A stretch of 64,000 nt of DNA from Siphlonurus alternatus (GCA_949825025.1 OX463782.1:28498759-28562758), one strand, 5' to 3'. Counted from the first letter of the stretch, positions 23,498 to 36,999 are shown. Notes: generated from the sequence alone by a model not told the origin. Program-made: numbers and translations.

Positions 23498-25536
23498 CTA
23501 GCTGCTGACAAAGCTCTTGAGTGCAAAGCACAAGTCCATGTTCTTGCGTCCGTCTCCGCAGTAGGTGCGTTGATGCTCGGGACTGATGGTGCTTTGGTAC
23601 AATACCAGGCCAGGCCACACCAGGCTCTGCAGTGCTGCCACCTGTCCACCTCCCTCTAACTGCAGCTGCCAGCTTCCTGAGCCCATGTAACATCGTCAAA
23701 AATTTATTTTCTTTAACTAGAATAATAATTAAAACATTTTAGTTATAATTGTAGTGGTGATATATTTTTTTACTTGGTAAAGTCTGATAAATTTCATATA
23801 ATGTAGTCGGATATTTGAAATATTCTGACATGGTACCAATTTTGCTATCAAGTATTTTCTTAAAATTGTAAGTACAGAATTGGGAGAAAATATTTTTTTG
23901 GCAGCAATTTTCAACATAGTGATGGGAGGATTGTTTGACAATTTAGCTACTGCAGTACTGCAACAGTCTTCATTCACGTAAAAAAAAACACACAAATACT
24001 TGTACACGGGAGGCCAAGCTATCCTTCTCATCAAACGATGCCGCGAGCCAATGGAAATTGTGCGACGTTACAATTTTGGTGTAACACTGCAGCCAAAAAC
24101 AATAGCGGCACTGCACTATTTGGCAATGTTGCATGATTTTAAGCTACTTCATTGGCTGGCGGCACTCAAGTTTGATGTGAGGTATATAGCTTGGCCCCCA
24201 GTGTACATAATATGAGAAGTAAATCATAGAAAATTTCTAAAGTTATACAGTAATTAATTAATAACTTTGCAATTATTATACCTGGAGGAAAATCTTTGTC
24301 AATTGTGTTTTCAGAATTCCAATAAGGAAATGGATTTTGCTCCCTCCTTAAATCTTCAAAATGGATGTAAGATTTTGGATCAAGAGCTTCCTCTTCAGAC
24401 ATTCCTGTAAGATTTAGATTTATTTTAACGTTTTTTTTTTTTTTTTCATTTTCATGTCATATTAATTGAACGTAAAACACAAGCCTTGATATGCAGAGTT
24501 CTTGGTGGCTGTTCCATTTGCTTGTGTGTAGTAAGCACCAAGTGGGATCACAGCTGCCTCTTTATTGATAACTTCTAGGGTCACTGCCAACCGATCTTCT
24601 TCTTTAAGATCCACAGTTTCCAATTTCCAATACTACAAGTACATCAATTCAAATAAAATTGCTGAGAGAGGTCATGAAAATATGTTACTTTTATGTAATG
24701 CAAACATTATCTTACACACCATATCGTCCCTCGTCTGCAATAATGAGTTATCTGCCTACCATGATTTTGTTGCAATAATGAGCTCTCTGTCATTTCAGGT
24801 CAGCGCAATTATGAGCTTTATTTTATACTAATTTACAGCTCATGATTGCGCTCACTTGAAAAAGCAGATAGCTCATTATTGCGGACGAGGGACCATATAT
24901 ATTGCAAGCTAGTGAAGCATTTTTTTTTTCTTGAATCTTCCCCACTCAATGTATTAAATGCATATACTATATAAACCAGGTTTACAAGCTTGTTTGTACT
25001 AATAGAGATCGGACTGACAGAGACTCACTTAAACAATTATTTATTTATAAACTTACTTTGCTAGTTTTCACAGGCAACGTAACTTCCACCACATGACTAG
25101 GAATGCCAGTAAAGAGGAAATTACAAGCTTTGCTTGAGTTTCGAGCAGATGCTTTTGGCTTTGGTACCAGTGTCCAATCCAGCAAGTTGGAGCTGTCAGA
25201 CAAACAAAATTATTGAACAATTAATTTTTTTGTGATTTTCAATTACATTAAAATTATATTTATGTAACATTAAATATATTATATATATTATAATAGTATG
25301 CAATTTATTAAACATTCTAAATTTTTTTACCTGTAGAAATATTTCATGGTCTTGAAATAATCATCTTTGCAGCCGCTTATAATAAAATAATCATGCTGTA
25401 TGCCACTGATTTTTCCCCAGAAATACATTGCTTTGAGACCATTCTCGACTTGCAGAATTAGACATGATGATTTAATTGCAATTTGCTGTTCTTTGCTTAA
25501 ATATTCTCCACTGTGATATTCTGTGAGAATATCCAT
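23498..25536 (-). CDS. RSPH9: RSPH9, radial spoke head protein 9
   Basis: Five exons on the minus strand: 25536-25331, 25192-25057, 24632-24485, 24404-24282, 23676-23498, giving 263 codons plus stop (human 276). It starts MDILTEYHSGEYLS and has YFWGKISGIQHDYFIISG, matching the VLFWGRILGLVADYYIAQG region of the family. Exon 3 has LKEEDRLAVTLEVIN and AAVIPLGAYY. The end is GSWQLQLEGGGQVAALQSLV, WPGLVLY and GDGRKNMDLCFAL, aligning with GSWSIQME and GTGEKNMDLPFML of the human protein. All phases agree. Intron 3 appears to use a GC donor (AAG|GCTTGT). Family role: a component of the radial spoke head of motile 9+2 axonemes, needed for normal waveform in cilia and sperm flagella. Introns 2 and 4 contain MITEs. 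Confidence 0.93.
24001..24207. mobile_element. MITE in RSPH9 intron 4
   Basis: About 207 bp. Tips TGTACACGGGAGGCCAAGCT and AGCTTGGCCCCCAGTGTACA are inverted copies. Inner arms share CATCAAAC and CAGCCAATG-type sequence with moderate divergence. No ORF of its own and no clear target duplication. Confidence 0.7.
24721..24898. mobile_element. MITE in RSPH9 intron 2
   Basis: About 178 bp palindrome with ATATCGTCCCTCGTCTGCAA on the left and TTGCGGACGAGGGACCATAT on the right. GCAATAATGAG and GCTCATTATTGC recur on both arms. No coding content. Confidence 0.8.
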
Positions 25537-26340
25537 ATTAATGGAATCTAGCTTTTATACAAATTCACCAATGCACTAAACAACGACAGTTTAACGTGCA
25601 TTACACATTTATTTGGTGCATAATGTATGTTTAATTAATTGTTTAAAATAAATTCTTTGTTGTGAAAAATGCGGAAAAATGTTACATTTAAATCTCATTG
25701 AAATTTGCCGCTATTTTTATCAACGTATGCAAAAGTGACATCTAACAGCAAGTTTGCGAAGCTCGATGAGAAAAAAGTAGCTGCAAGTGTTGCGTGAAAA
25801 TGTCTGAAAACAGTTTTCTCGAGTGCCAATGTTGCATCTCATCTATGAAGAAATAAGGACATATTTCTTCATTTAGGTTATAAAATAATAGCTGTGATAT
25901 ATTTTAACGTGCTTATAACTCATCAGTTTTGTTCTCTCAAAGAGTGAAAACATGGAAATGTGATATTTAAGGTACGTCGCATCCTCATCACGATCTCAAG
26001 TTGCAGACTTCCTGTGTGGCTCAAATCGAGTTAGAAATCGTTGCATCAGGGTGACTGTCTTTGTTTAGCTCATATGATGCAATGCTAATCGTAGGTCTTA
26101 AATTTTGCATTGTGTGCTCATTATATTTTACTTTAAATAGCTTTAAATTGGTGCTCTAAGCCTATTACTCGCCCTAAATGTAGGACAATAATAAATAGCC
26201 CCGGGCCGTAAACCCATTGGGTCGTCACCAATCATCCTCAATCCTCCATACTCAAAACTTTCTTAGTTATGGCCCTGTAATGTCGTAGCTATAGACTAGA
26301 TGACTTTTTCTGTGATTTCATGACGTAATTCTCATCGATA
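25537..26340. other. RSPH9 upstream region, no gene seen
   Basis: Intergenic sequence 5' of RSPH9. A divergent plus-strand transcript may begin here, because a GTGAGA donor follows CTGGAAG at 26354. Nothing in the stretch is coding that I can recognise. Confidence 0.4.
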
Positions 26341-26983
26341 TTTGCTCTGGAAGGTGAGAAAGGCAGTTACTGAGAGCTTATTATTAAGTTTGGCCTTCAG
26401 TGATCGTCGTCAGCTGTGGTTTTTTTCGAAGTGGAAACGTCTGTCTCCGGTACCACAGACCGATGCACATGAGCGAGTTTGGTCTAAAAAATCGTGCTTT
26501 CTAGAGATATTTTTTAACTTGAGCATACAATTAATTAATTTCAATTCTTACAGTTCTGTATGGAAAACGGCTTAGTCATTAATATGTTCTTTTTGGAATA
26601 AACACATTTAAAAAATGTATTTGGATATTTTGGATGGATGTTTCTACCGGTGCATTTCCCTAGGTCCCTACCGGCAACAGGAGTCACTTCCTTTTGCCCA
26701 CAGTGCATGTGATTCATACGAATTGTCAATTTTTTTGATGAGGACAACACATGACCTCCATCCTAAAAAGATATATGCGAGGTCGTATTCCAAGGATACG
26801 GAAACTCTGTGCTTTATTCCATGAAAAATTTTAGTGCTACAAATGAAATATGCATAACCTCAGTTTTTGCTGTCAAATTATTTTTCATCTTTAATTACGA
26901 TCGTGTTCAAGTGAAGTAACATTTTATTTCGATCAAAGTGTTTTTAATTAATGATTAATTTATTTATCGATTCTTCTCTGCAG

Positions 26984-27050
26984 GGTCGTAAAAGGACGAA
27001 CAAATAGGAGTGGATATTTCTCCAAGGCCGTCTTTTAACTCTCAACAAAG
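26984..27050 (+). other. Candidate non-coding or 5'-UTR exon
   Basis: A 67-bp segment bounded by a good acceptor (TTCTTCTCTGCAG) and a perfect donor (GTAAGT). All three frames contain stops or are very short, so it would be untranslated. A candidate upstream exon ends at 26353 (donor GTGAGA). It could belong to a divergent lncRNA from the RSPH9 promoter or to a long HECTD1 5' UTR. Splice signals alone are weak evidence. Confidence 0.35.
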
Positions 27051-27924
27051 GTAAGTTACTGTTTATAATAATTACTATTTTCCGACGTATAAATTTGTAA
27101 CAAATTTCTAGGCGCGATATCGAAAACAGATACTGTATTGAAGTAATGAAATATATCAATTTAAATACACAGCGAACATAAGTATTAAAGCCAGGGTTTT
27201 TTTTTTCTTTTTAATAATACCTGCACTACTGTATGTAAAAAAATAAATAAATAAAAATAAAAAATAATAATAAAAACAAATTGTATGCATACGCAAGCAA
27301 CTGTTTATGGGGAAAAAAGTCATTGGGATATACGTAGCCTAAACTTTGGAAACCATCCAAACAGGAGGAACGTTTCTGTTGAAAAGAAATAATAATGCTA
27401 GGTAATAAAATATAATTTTAGTATTGTGTTTTGAGGCACCAGAGAGATAAGTACAAACTGCTCTTTAATTAAATCGTTTTATACCCGCCGTACATTATAA
27501 CGGAATATATAGAACAACGTTAGAGCAATGACCCGACGTTCATCCCTGCAGCCAACCTGAACTTTGAGTATTATTTTTGTTGGTGGTACTTGAATCTGTT
27601 TTCATTGTGTATTTCCTTTAAAAAAAATCTGGTGTGATTACGCTTCATTAGAGCGCAAATAATATTGAGATGGATTTTTTTAGGAAATCGGGAATATTTA
27701 GCGTCGTTCGTAGACTTCCTAGTGCATCAAATGTAAGATTCCTATAGCAAAAATACGACTACTCCAGCCTTGCTATGAATATTGAAATTCTAAAACATTG
27801 CTGAAACTCTGCACGTTTAAAATATAATAACTCTGCGAAGTTTTAGATGGAAAGTATAAATAAAAAGGCCGGAATCGTTATACTTCCGGAAGTAATCTTA
27901 GATTCGATGAAGTGTAGATCTGTT

Positions 27925-28075
27925 GAAGTACTGCGGCGGTGCTTGGCTGCTGCTGCTAGCATACACAGAGGAGCGAACGTTTTATTGATCGATGCTCGCT
28001 GTGACCCGCCGCCTCCGCGCGCCCGCTCGCCTGCCCTCGGCCCGCTTGCTTGCTATTTCTCCCTTGCCCTCTTTC
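27925..28075. promoter_or_regulatory. GC- and CpG-rich patch
   Basis: CCGCCGCCTCCGCGCGCCCG and CCTCGGCCCGC in an otherwise AT-rich region, preceded by CTGCTGCTGC and followed by a pyrimidine tract ending CAG. Open for 84 codons in one frame, but the composition is that of a promoter or 5' UTR rather than protein. Which gene it would serve is unclear. Confidence 0.35.
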
Positions 28076-31000
28076 TCATCAGCTGTTGTATACATACATG
28101 ATACATACCATACGTGGTGTTTGGTATCCTGCTTGTACAGTTTAATTAATTTAAATATCCTCCCTTACGGAAATGTAAGGTTTTCGGGTCCATGGTTTTG
28201 TTATAAATTCTATCAAGGTTTCAAAGCCACCAGATCCCGAAAATTTCCAGGAGAACAAACTGATAAAGGAAATTTCCTTCAAAAACATTATAAAATAATT
28301 TATATTTTCCCCTCCAATATACAGCATATTAATGCAAGCAATGAAGATGAATAGGATGTAATACACGGCATTACACAGCATGTGGTATTACATAAAAAAT
28401 AAAAAAAAAATACAAGAAAACGTTTAATTTAAATGTAAATTGAGAGAAGGCACATTTTTTGTTTTGAAAAATTACAATTTGTAATTTCCCAAATCTGGGA
28501 CATGCCTTGCGACTACATAATCCCATATGATTCCGGTGCTAATGATAAGTCGACCATATTATATCGTGCTCTCTCGTCTGTTTTTCACTGCGAAGGAAAA
28601 CAAACCATCATTCACGTGACTCATTTTCGTGAAACTAAATAAGGAATTTGTTTTATTTAATTAAGCAAAAGCTGCAAAGAATGTTTATTTTATGGTAGGC
28701 CTATATCTGTCAAGGAAAACTACGATATGACGTGACATTAAGTGTAAATTGAATTTTATATTCCCATTTATAGTATACTGTAAAAAAGTTTTTATATAAT
28801 ATATACCTAACTCCGTACCGGTATTACATCGTAACTTATGTGCATGCAGGGCAATGATCTTTAAATGGCGTAATGCATAATAATCGATTTTACGTACATT
28901 TAAAGATATATTTTTTATTGAATGCATGACGTCCTATTTGTATTTTTTATTCATTCGTTGTTTGTTCGGTATAATATATGTACTGTATAACGTTACCGCA
29001 TGATTGCATGATTATAGAAAGACAGGTTGCAAATTTAATCGCGTTGTGAAAAGCTGTAAATATATGAGGCTAGCCTGGACGTTAAAAGTCTGGATTATAA
29101 CTCGATCAAAGGCAGCACAATAGCTTTTTTCATTTTAAAGTGTTAGTCATAGAGCGTGGGGTATGATAAAGTGCGTATGCGCCGTATAGTAGTTTTGACT
29201 AGGACGTAATAGATTATAGCCATCGAGGTGACAGATGGATTTCTATAGCTGGCTTTTCCTCTACGAACTTTCCGATCGATTTAGGCCTTTTTTTTTTGTA
29301 TACTGTGTCAAATGCAAAATGATTTGTTTTGGTTAGTGCTGTTTTCTTAAATAAAGATTAATGAATGACACCAATGGCGGATATTGTTAATTATTTCCCA
29401 TGCACTAGTAATCTTAAAATATTTTTACATTTAATAGAATTTAAGAACAAATTGACTATCAACAAAATCAAATAACAAACAAACTTACAAATGAAATATT
29501 GTATTCTTTATAATCGGATTAACTAACCTGTAGTCTGTTTTTTTGAATAAATATAATAAATAAATAAATAAATAATAGGACCAAGTTTTTGAGTTATTAA
29601 TTTTTTAGGGTTTTTTAGATGCTGATTTGACTAAATTTTAACCAAAGTCGTTGAAGTCAAAAACTTAAGTAATTTACTTTTTTTATTATTATTATTTGCT
29701 CAAAAATTGTCTATTTTTTTTTATGAAGGTTTACTGAAAAGATGAGAACTGCACGTACTTGCTATACCAAGGATGATGCCATTAATCCTTAATTACTGTA
29801 TACTGTACAATGTTTTTCTTATCGCGAGTGAGCAATAAAACTGACGTCACGGATATGCTTACATTATTGCAATGATAACGCATTATATACATTCCATGCA
29901 GTAGGAGGAACGTTAATTACTTTTTATTTTGTTGCTAACATTTTCTATTAAAGGACATCATATTTTTATGTGCTAAAAAATGTAATTAATGACATCACAA
30001 AAATACGAAGTGACTGGGTAATTCATAATATTATAAATTTAAATGTACTGCTATAAGTTACGATTTGTAGTGAAAAACTGTTTGAAATGAAACAACTTGT
30101 CATGTTAAATGTAGGCTACGACGATAGTTAACCGTGGCGAGAAGACGAAAATATATTTAGTGTAGTAAACAAAGCACTCAAAAGCAATGGACTATATAGC
30201 TAAGCCAGTACAGCTAATAATATAGAGCAACATATTGTACTGAGTAGCCTAATAAGTGTATAGAATATGTGGCTTCATTTTATTTGCTACCCATCAATTT
30301 TAATAATACTTATCACTGTAAATGACCTTGAGACTATAATGTTGTTGTGGTTAATTAAAATTTAAAACACCTGCAACGCACTTTAAATATTTAAAAATCC
30401 CAATGCGTCAAAATTGTAACTTAAAATAATATTAAATTTTAGTATAAAATCAATATTGTGTATAAAAATGGACCCGTCTGAATATATATTTGAAAGTATA
30501 TACCGGCGGATACGAAAGTGGTCTACGTGAATCGTTCATTTTTAATTCATCCTTATTAATAATGGTTTAATGCTGCAGGCTGAGATGTTACGTGCGATGG
30601 CTGGCTTGGCAGCTTCACGCATGATTTCCCACCGCTAGAGCTTTTTAGCTAGCCGGCAGGTGTAGTATAAGCATTGTAGTGGTGCTTCATCTGTACCGTG
30701 CCGTAACCAAGGCTTCAAGTCGTGCGCAACCATCACTCAACAACAACGTCCCCATACTAAATAATTGTTATGTACACACAAACTGTAGTATCAATAGTAA
30801 AGTAAGAATATTATGATGAGGGTTATCAATTTTACTCATGAAAATGATTCCCGTCGGCATATATAACAGTACTTTTATAGCCCAGTGTCAGCTAAGACCC
30901 AGTAGAGATAGTGCATGTTTTTATATTTTATAATGCTCTTTCTAAAAGTGTAAAGGTCTACGTATTGATTTTATATCATGGAAGTTGACCTTATGCCTCA

Positions 31001-31628
31001 ACAAAGTATGAAAAGTTTGCGAACAAAACGATAAAATCCATATTATAAATATTATTTTTTTATAAAAGTTGGGAAGTTTTTTAATCAAGTTTTATGTTAA
31101 CAAAAATAGGATCTCAAAAACATGAAACTTTATAAAATAAAGTGAGCTTTTTTACTATACTACTGCATGGTCGTATTTATTTAATTTTTCGGAAAGAAAT
31201 GCCAACTCATGTTTGTTGATCGCTCTCTTTTTACGTATTTCTCTTTTTTTTTGTTTTGTATTCCTGCTGTACTCTCCAGCTAGAGATGGGGGGCATGCAT
31301 CATGACAGTGTCCACAAATCTACACGATTGTGTGGTGTCACGTGATAGTTACATAAGCCTCGAGTCACGAGACTTCACAAATTAAAAATGATTATATTTT
31401 TATTTTCATGTTAGTTAGCAAAGTAAATTTTTTGTTTCAACAAAAAGCATAACACAAAAATTCGAAGCTAGATCGACATGGAAGAAAATTTGGGTACATT
31501 AAACAATTATCGTATATACTGTTGTTATTATTATATTACTTTTTCTTTTCTTTTTTTTTTTGTTGTACTGTACACCAAAATGTGCAGTTGAATTCATGAA
31601 AAATTGGAAGTTTGAGTTGCTTGAGAAA
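28076..31628. other. AT-rich intergenic DNA, no gene recognised
   Basis: About 3.5 kb with only short meaningless ORFs. At 29580-29680 a degraded stretch (GTTTTTGAGTTATTAATTTT) resembles one arm of MITE family B. Otherwise nothing identifiable. Confidence 0.5.
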
Positions 31629-31976
31629 GGGTAAGGTAACGCCACCAATGTTAAAAAAAGTCCCTCACACAAAAATTCTGAAAAAAATTTAAAATGTTCT
31701 CCTCTACACCCCCTATCAGTAGTTAAAATATCAGGTATACAAATACGATCTAGTTTTTGAGTTATGAATTTTTAAAGTTGACTAAATTAACATGGGAATT
31801 CCATTTCTCCATGTTAAATTAGTCAACTTTAAAAATTCATAACTCAAAAACTAGATCGTATTTGTATACCTGATATTTTACCTACTGATAGGGGGTGTAG
31901 AGGAGAACATTTTAATTTTTTTTTCAGAATTTTTGTGTGAGGGATTTTTTTTAACATTGGTGGCGTTATCTTACCC
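31629..31976. mobile_element. MITE family B, copy 2
   Basis: 348 bp, exactly the length of copy 1 at 17784. Tips GGGTAAGGTAACGCCACCAA and TTGGTGGCGTTATCTTACCC. The right flank is TTAA; the left flank is GAAA, so the target duplication is not intact. Arm sequence differs from copy 1 at only a few positions (GATCGTATTTGTATA instead of GATCGAATTTGTATA). Confidence 0.9.
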
Positions 31977-34489
31977 TTAACATGCAGCAGAGTTCAATAA
32001 ATAATAATGTTAATAACGCAATACTAAAAATGGAGGAAAAAAATTTGGAACACCTGAAAACTAAATTTGGAACCGATTTGGTTCTTCGGAAGGGGAGTGG
32101 GGCTGGTATGTTAATGTAAATTTTCCCATTTTTTAATGGATCGACTTCTGTGAGAGGCAAGCTCTGATGTAAGATCCTGACCTGAAGAAAAACAACTATT
32201 TATTATTTTCTGAAAATCATCCAAGCCTCTGTTGACGAAAACAATTTAAATTCTGGTATTAAATTGTATTATACCATAATATGCTGAATTGTATATGTCC
32301 CAAATTCTTTCTCTTACTCACAATGAGTTTTTTAATTAAAAGTTTACCTGTTAAAATAACTAGCTTGTGGAAGCGATTTTTCACTACGCAGTCAAAAGGA
32401 AAATAAATTATGCTCCTTATAGCAGTAATAAAACTCACAAAAACGTAAGTGGATACATGACAACGGTGATGCGCTAATGCCATGATTGCTATATATTTAA
32501 GTGGCAATTTCCCATCATAAAATTTTAAATTAATGTAACAACAAACTAGAAATCATGAAAATTATTTTTGAATTGGGGTTTAGATCTGATTAATCAGAAA
32601 ACTGCGGTCAAGCATTGTATTAAATTTTTATCTTACTGTATTATGTTTTAGAAGCATATTATTTATTAATCTGTTTTGACCTCTTTTTAAAGTTAACTCC
32701 AAATTTAAATTTATTATATAAACAATGAAAGAAAATATTTGTTTTATTGATGTGTTTGTAAATGATAAGGTGGATGACCATAACAGTATCACCGTGTCTA
32801 GATAAGGGTTGAAGTAAAAAGTCTGTATTGATTGTTGGGCCGTGCTGCCGTCTGTGTTTGGTCGCTATACCTGAGCTCAGACTATCAACAACTCCCTTGT
32901 CTCCATAAGGATATCATTGGTATTTAACCTCTATAGGCTATAGGAGTGACACGGTCCGCTTGTTTGGTGTGTCATCCGACACAACGTTGGCTGGCACTAT
33001 CCTCATTGTTTTTGGCTGTGAGCCTAGCAACATTGCTGCTTGTTTTCCTGCTGCGTTAGTTCTCTAAGCGTGCTTCTAGATCTCTAGGTGGACTGTGAAG
33101 GGGTTCCTATTAGCCAAGGTCGTTAATATAGGAGGCTAAAATCTCCCTGAGAAACCCAGATTAGACGCCACAGTAGAGCGTTTGTCTTACAGCTGCTACT
33201 GCTTGCTGCTATATTTGCAATCTACTGGCCGAACTCTAAAAATTGCGACACTCGCGCAGTAGAGCCACCAAACCCGCGCGCCTGTCACGTGATTTTAGTT
33301 TAGACCGGGGCGGGCTCAACGTTCGTCCTTATATACAACGTCCCACGCTAGCCTTGACTCTACCGTACCATTACGAGAAGCGCCTCATTATTATTATTTT
33401 TTTTAATATCACCGTCATTTTGACTTGTTTAAATTTAAAACAGCGTTTTTTTTTTCGTGAATAGTTTACTTCTTGTAAAATAAACACTAGTAGCTCTAAC
33501 GATGTTCTGCTGATTTTTAAGTTAATTTCTTCACAATATTGCTAACTAGCTAGAAACTCGTCACAATAACCTTCAGACGTGTTAAAACAAGTAGTACTGT
33601 GCTGGAGTAGTGTTATTGCACTCTCGTAAATATATTATAGTACGCAGTGAAGTCAAGCATTTTGTATATACAACGTTAAATAGTAGCCATAGAAAATGTA
33701 TGCTCCGGTTATTTTCGTCTAATACTTCTTAAAATAGAGAGCGCTTTGTGCGTGTGTTTAAAAAAATATTGTTATCGTTACGTTTGGTTTAAGGCTTAAC
33801 CTGAGAAATTTGGACGAAAAATTCGCTACAACAGATTTTCTTCAAATTTATTTGGTGGACTCACAACAATCGTCAAATTAGCTCTGAATTTTTTCGGAAT
33901 TTTTTAACCGTTGGTTTAATTATAATTAATTTATTTAAATGAGAATTTTGTATCCTTCCAATGTTAAATTTGTTAATTAGCATTGCAAAAAAACTATACA
34001 ACAGATTCTTTTACTTTTTTTTTTTACTAAAGCCTAATTTTTTAGACTATTTTTCTGAATTGTTTTCATACATTTTGAACCGTGGCGATGATCGTTTCCT
34101 ATATGTGATGAGAAATGTGGCAACGTTCTCAAGGACTGTTGTCACCACCCCCTCCTAAAAATTTAAGCTCATTCCAATGAAAACAGTGTTGCCACTATAG
34201 CCACGCCTCTTGACCTTGACAGACAAATTCTCAGGTTATACCTTAAGTCGAACGACTTTCTGCAGCAAAGCACCTGCGAAGCACGAACTGCTGTTTAAGC
34301 AATGACCGAGACAAAATATTCGACTGATAAATGGGCCATAATGGACACACTTGTGCTATCTATTGTGTTCACCTGCATTATTCTTATTTCAGTTGTTACG
34401 CAGTAAAGTTTAACAAGTATTTTTTTTAGTTATTATTATTATTTTTTTTTTTTTTGTGACACTACTGGACCACCCTGGTCATAAGACAA
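31977..34489. other. Intergenic DNA with a promoter-like patch
   Basis: No coding sequence recognised. Around 33240-33370 the sequence becomes GC-richer and contains GTCACGTGA (E-box), GGGGCGGG (GC box) and TATATA (33331-33336), an arrangement resembling a promoter. No obvious first exon follows, so the assignment is tentative. Confidence 0.3.
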
Positions 34490-34498
34490 ACCCAATAG

Positions 34499-36999
34499 GA
34501 TTGTAGGAAAACTCGGTGCAGGAAAACTCGGTGCAGGAAAACTCGGTGCAATTTCAACAAGCTAGGAAAACTCGGTGCACGGTAAACTCGGAGCACGGAA
34601 AACTGGGAGCACCGCTAGGAAAACTCGGAGCATCGCATATATTATAAAATATCGTATATATTATATATAACCAGCTATATTGTCGCCTCCAAACACAAAA
34701 GTTACAGGGGACTTAATTAAATACTATGAGGAGCATCACTATATCGTAATTTATCCTTAATAATTGTTCTCTAATAGGGCTTATAAATATTTATAATTTG
34801 TGTATTTGCCATGATAATTTTTTAAGAATTGTAATTATTTTTTGATGGTAAAAAATTATAAAATTTAGATCAGAACATAGATAACAAAATGACTGTTCAC
34901 TTTCTGAAGTAAAGAAAGTAATTATTTAGTCCAGTTTTTGAGATGGTAATTTTTTTAGTTGAAAAAGATGCTGATTTGATTTGAAAATGGCCGCCAGATT
35001 TCCAATGATATTCTTATTATTTATATCCTGAATATCTCAAAAACTAGATTGACTTTTGCTTCATTTTTTTTTTCTTTTTGCTGAATATTTATGTTATAAT
35101 GTAAGGAAGGTTTACTATAATTTTCAGAGTGATTCACCATCTCCTAAAATTAGTGAGAATAACCCTTTTAAAACAACATACAGTTGAAATTTTTACTATA
35201 TATTATATATATTATGTAATGTATCTCTTGAAACTTTACTTGATACCTTTCTATTTTATATTTATTTATTATATATATATTTTTATTTTTTTTTAATTTT
35301 TTTTATATATAAAGCTGTGCATGCAATGAAGTAGAATAGTTGCATCTGTGATTATATTACAATTCTTATTCTTACCAATTCTTATTAAACTTTAACATAG
35401 TATTTTGCTGCCTTGAGCCGTAATTCATAATTCATCTATATAGATATTTTATTCTTTTATCTAATTTTTAATTAAAATTAAATTTGCATTGCATATAAAT
35501 TTATATGTAAATATATCAGGTTCAACAAAATGCATTTTCACATAAATTAAATACTTTTTTAAAAATGTTTACATATGATGTGCTGCTACAAATTTACTTT
35601 TAAATTCTTAACTAAATTCATGCATACTTTTCTAAATAATAAATTTTAAAACTGGTATTGTATTATATACTAATTAACGCAATAATACGGAAAAAAAATT
35701 TCACAATAAAAGTGTTTTATTTTATATAAACATACTGTTATTTACATTGATCACATAAGCTAAAATATCACATAGGAAATAATGTTCGTCTACTTAAAAA
35801 TTGATGCTTAAATTGTACAAAATAATACATAATTATCTTATTGGAATCTATATAATTAAATGCAAAGCTATAAATAGAAACAAAATCCACATCATAGCTG
35901 GAAATGAGGGGAGAGGGGAGGGGTCAGTACTAGGTGCCTAGTAGGAGATGTTGTGGGCCACACCCTCCACATAGTCATAGGCTGGGTGACCCTTAGCCCA
36001 TGAAAGTTATTGGGCTGCGCCTCGCCCCATTGTTCAAGTGCACGTGCACTAATTACCTCTTACCTGCTACCTGTTTTTTTCAATCCAGGTAGTAAAGAAA
36101 CTTGTTGAGAACGTTTGAACGCCATAAAATAATGTTCGGTTGAAATTATTTCAATATTATTACAATTTATTACCATTCCCTATTTTTCAGCATTGCATGT
36201 ATATTATATTATATAAAATATATATAATGATTAATCGTCATGATGTATAAAACATGATTAAGAGGCATTCACAAAGTCCTAAGGCCACATTTAGGGCTCG
36301 ATAATTTAAAGCCTGATTTTATGCATGCTTTTTAGACCCAAAATTTCTGGTCTTAAATTATCGAGCCCTAAATGTGGTCTTAAGACTTTGTGAATGCCCC
36401 GTATTTATTTTCCTTTCCCTTTAATTAAATAAAAATATATTTCTTCACATTTATGCAATATGTAATATTAGATTTTTTTTTCAATGTGTTAATGATAATA
36501 TATATAATGTCATATAACAAATAAAAATGAAAATTGATATAAGAATGTAATTGTTCTCATAAAGCTATATATGGACATTATGGACAAAAAATTGCTGTAC
36601 CGCTGTTCCTTCTATGAGAGCACTTAAATTTTTCCTTTATTTACAATAAATATTAATTAAATAATGAAATTATTTGAATAATTTATAAATAGTATTATAT
36701 AATTTAATATAGAATTAGTGATATTCATAGTATTTAAGCCCTCCAATATTTTTTTTGTATGAAGGCAACAAGAAAATTACATGTGTTCGATTTTTGTTAT
36801 ATTTTATTATTTTTATGCTAATATACATATTCTAAAATCCATATACTTGTAGTATAGGGATCTTGCAGCAATATATGCGATGCTCCGAGTTTTCCTAGCG
36901 GTGCTCCCAGTTTTCCGTGCTCCGAGTTTACCGTGCACCGAGTTTTCCTAGCTTGTTGAAATTGCACCGAGTTTTCCTGCACCGAGTTTTCCGGATACC
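34499..36999. mobile_element. 2.5 kb element with inverted termini of tandem 15-mers
   Basis: Left terminus 34506-34640: seven copies of GGAAAACTCGGTGCA or close variants (CGGTAAACTCGGAGCA, CGGAAAACTGGGAGCA), with spacer ATTTCAACAAGCTA after the third. Right terminus 36875-36992: the same array inverted with six copies and the same spacer and variant order. Between them lie about 2.2 kb of very AT-rich DNA with no ORF over about 60 codons, plus a nested palindrome (36263-36400). ACCCAATAG occurs immediately outside both ends (34490-34498 and 37000-37008), a 9-bp direct repeat as expected for a Mutator-like target duplication. The outermost seven or so bases of the termini match poorly. A non-autonomous transposon is the best reading. 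Confidence 0.8.
36263..36400. mobile_element. 138-bp palindromic MITE nested in the 2.5 kb element
   Basis: GAGGCATTCACAAAGTCCTA, then CACATTTAGGGCTCGATAAT on the left arm. The right arm returns ATTATCGAGCCCTAAATGTG and AGACTTTGTGAATGCC. The loop is about 35 bp. It probably inserted into the larger element. Confidence 0.8.

Noticed and set aside
27847..28354. 84- and 120-codon plus-strand ORFs
   Set aside because: Proline/arginine-rich translation of a CpG-rich patch without conserved content; more likely promoter or UTR.
34924..35060. AGTTTTTGAGATGGTAATTTT ... CTCAAAAACTAGATTGA pairing
   Set aside because: It resembles a decayed family B arm pair inside the 2.5 kb element, but too degraded to call as a separate element.
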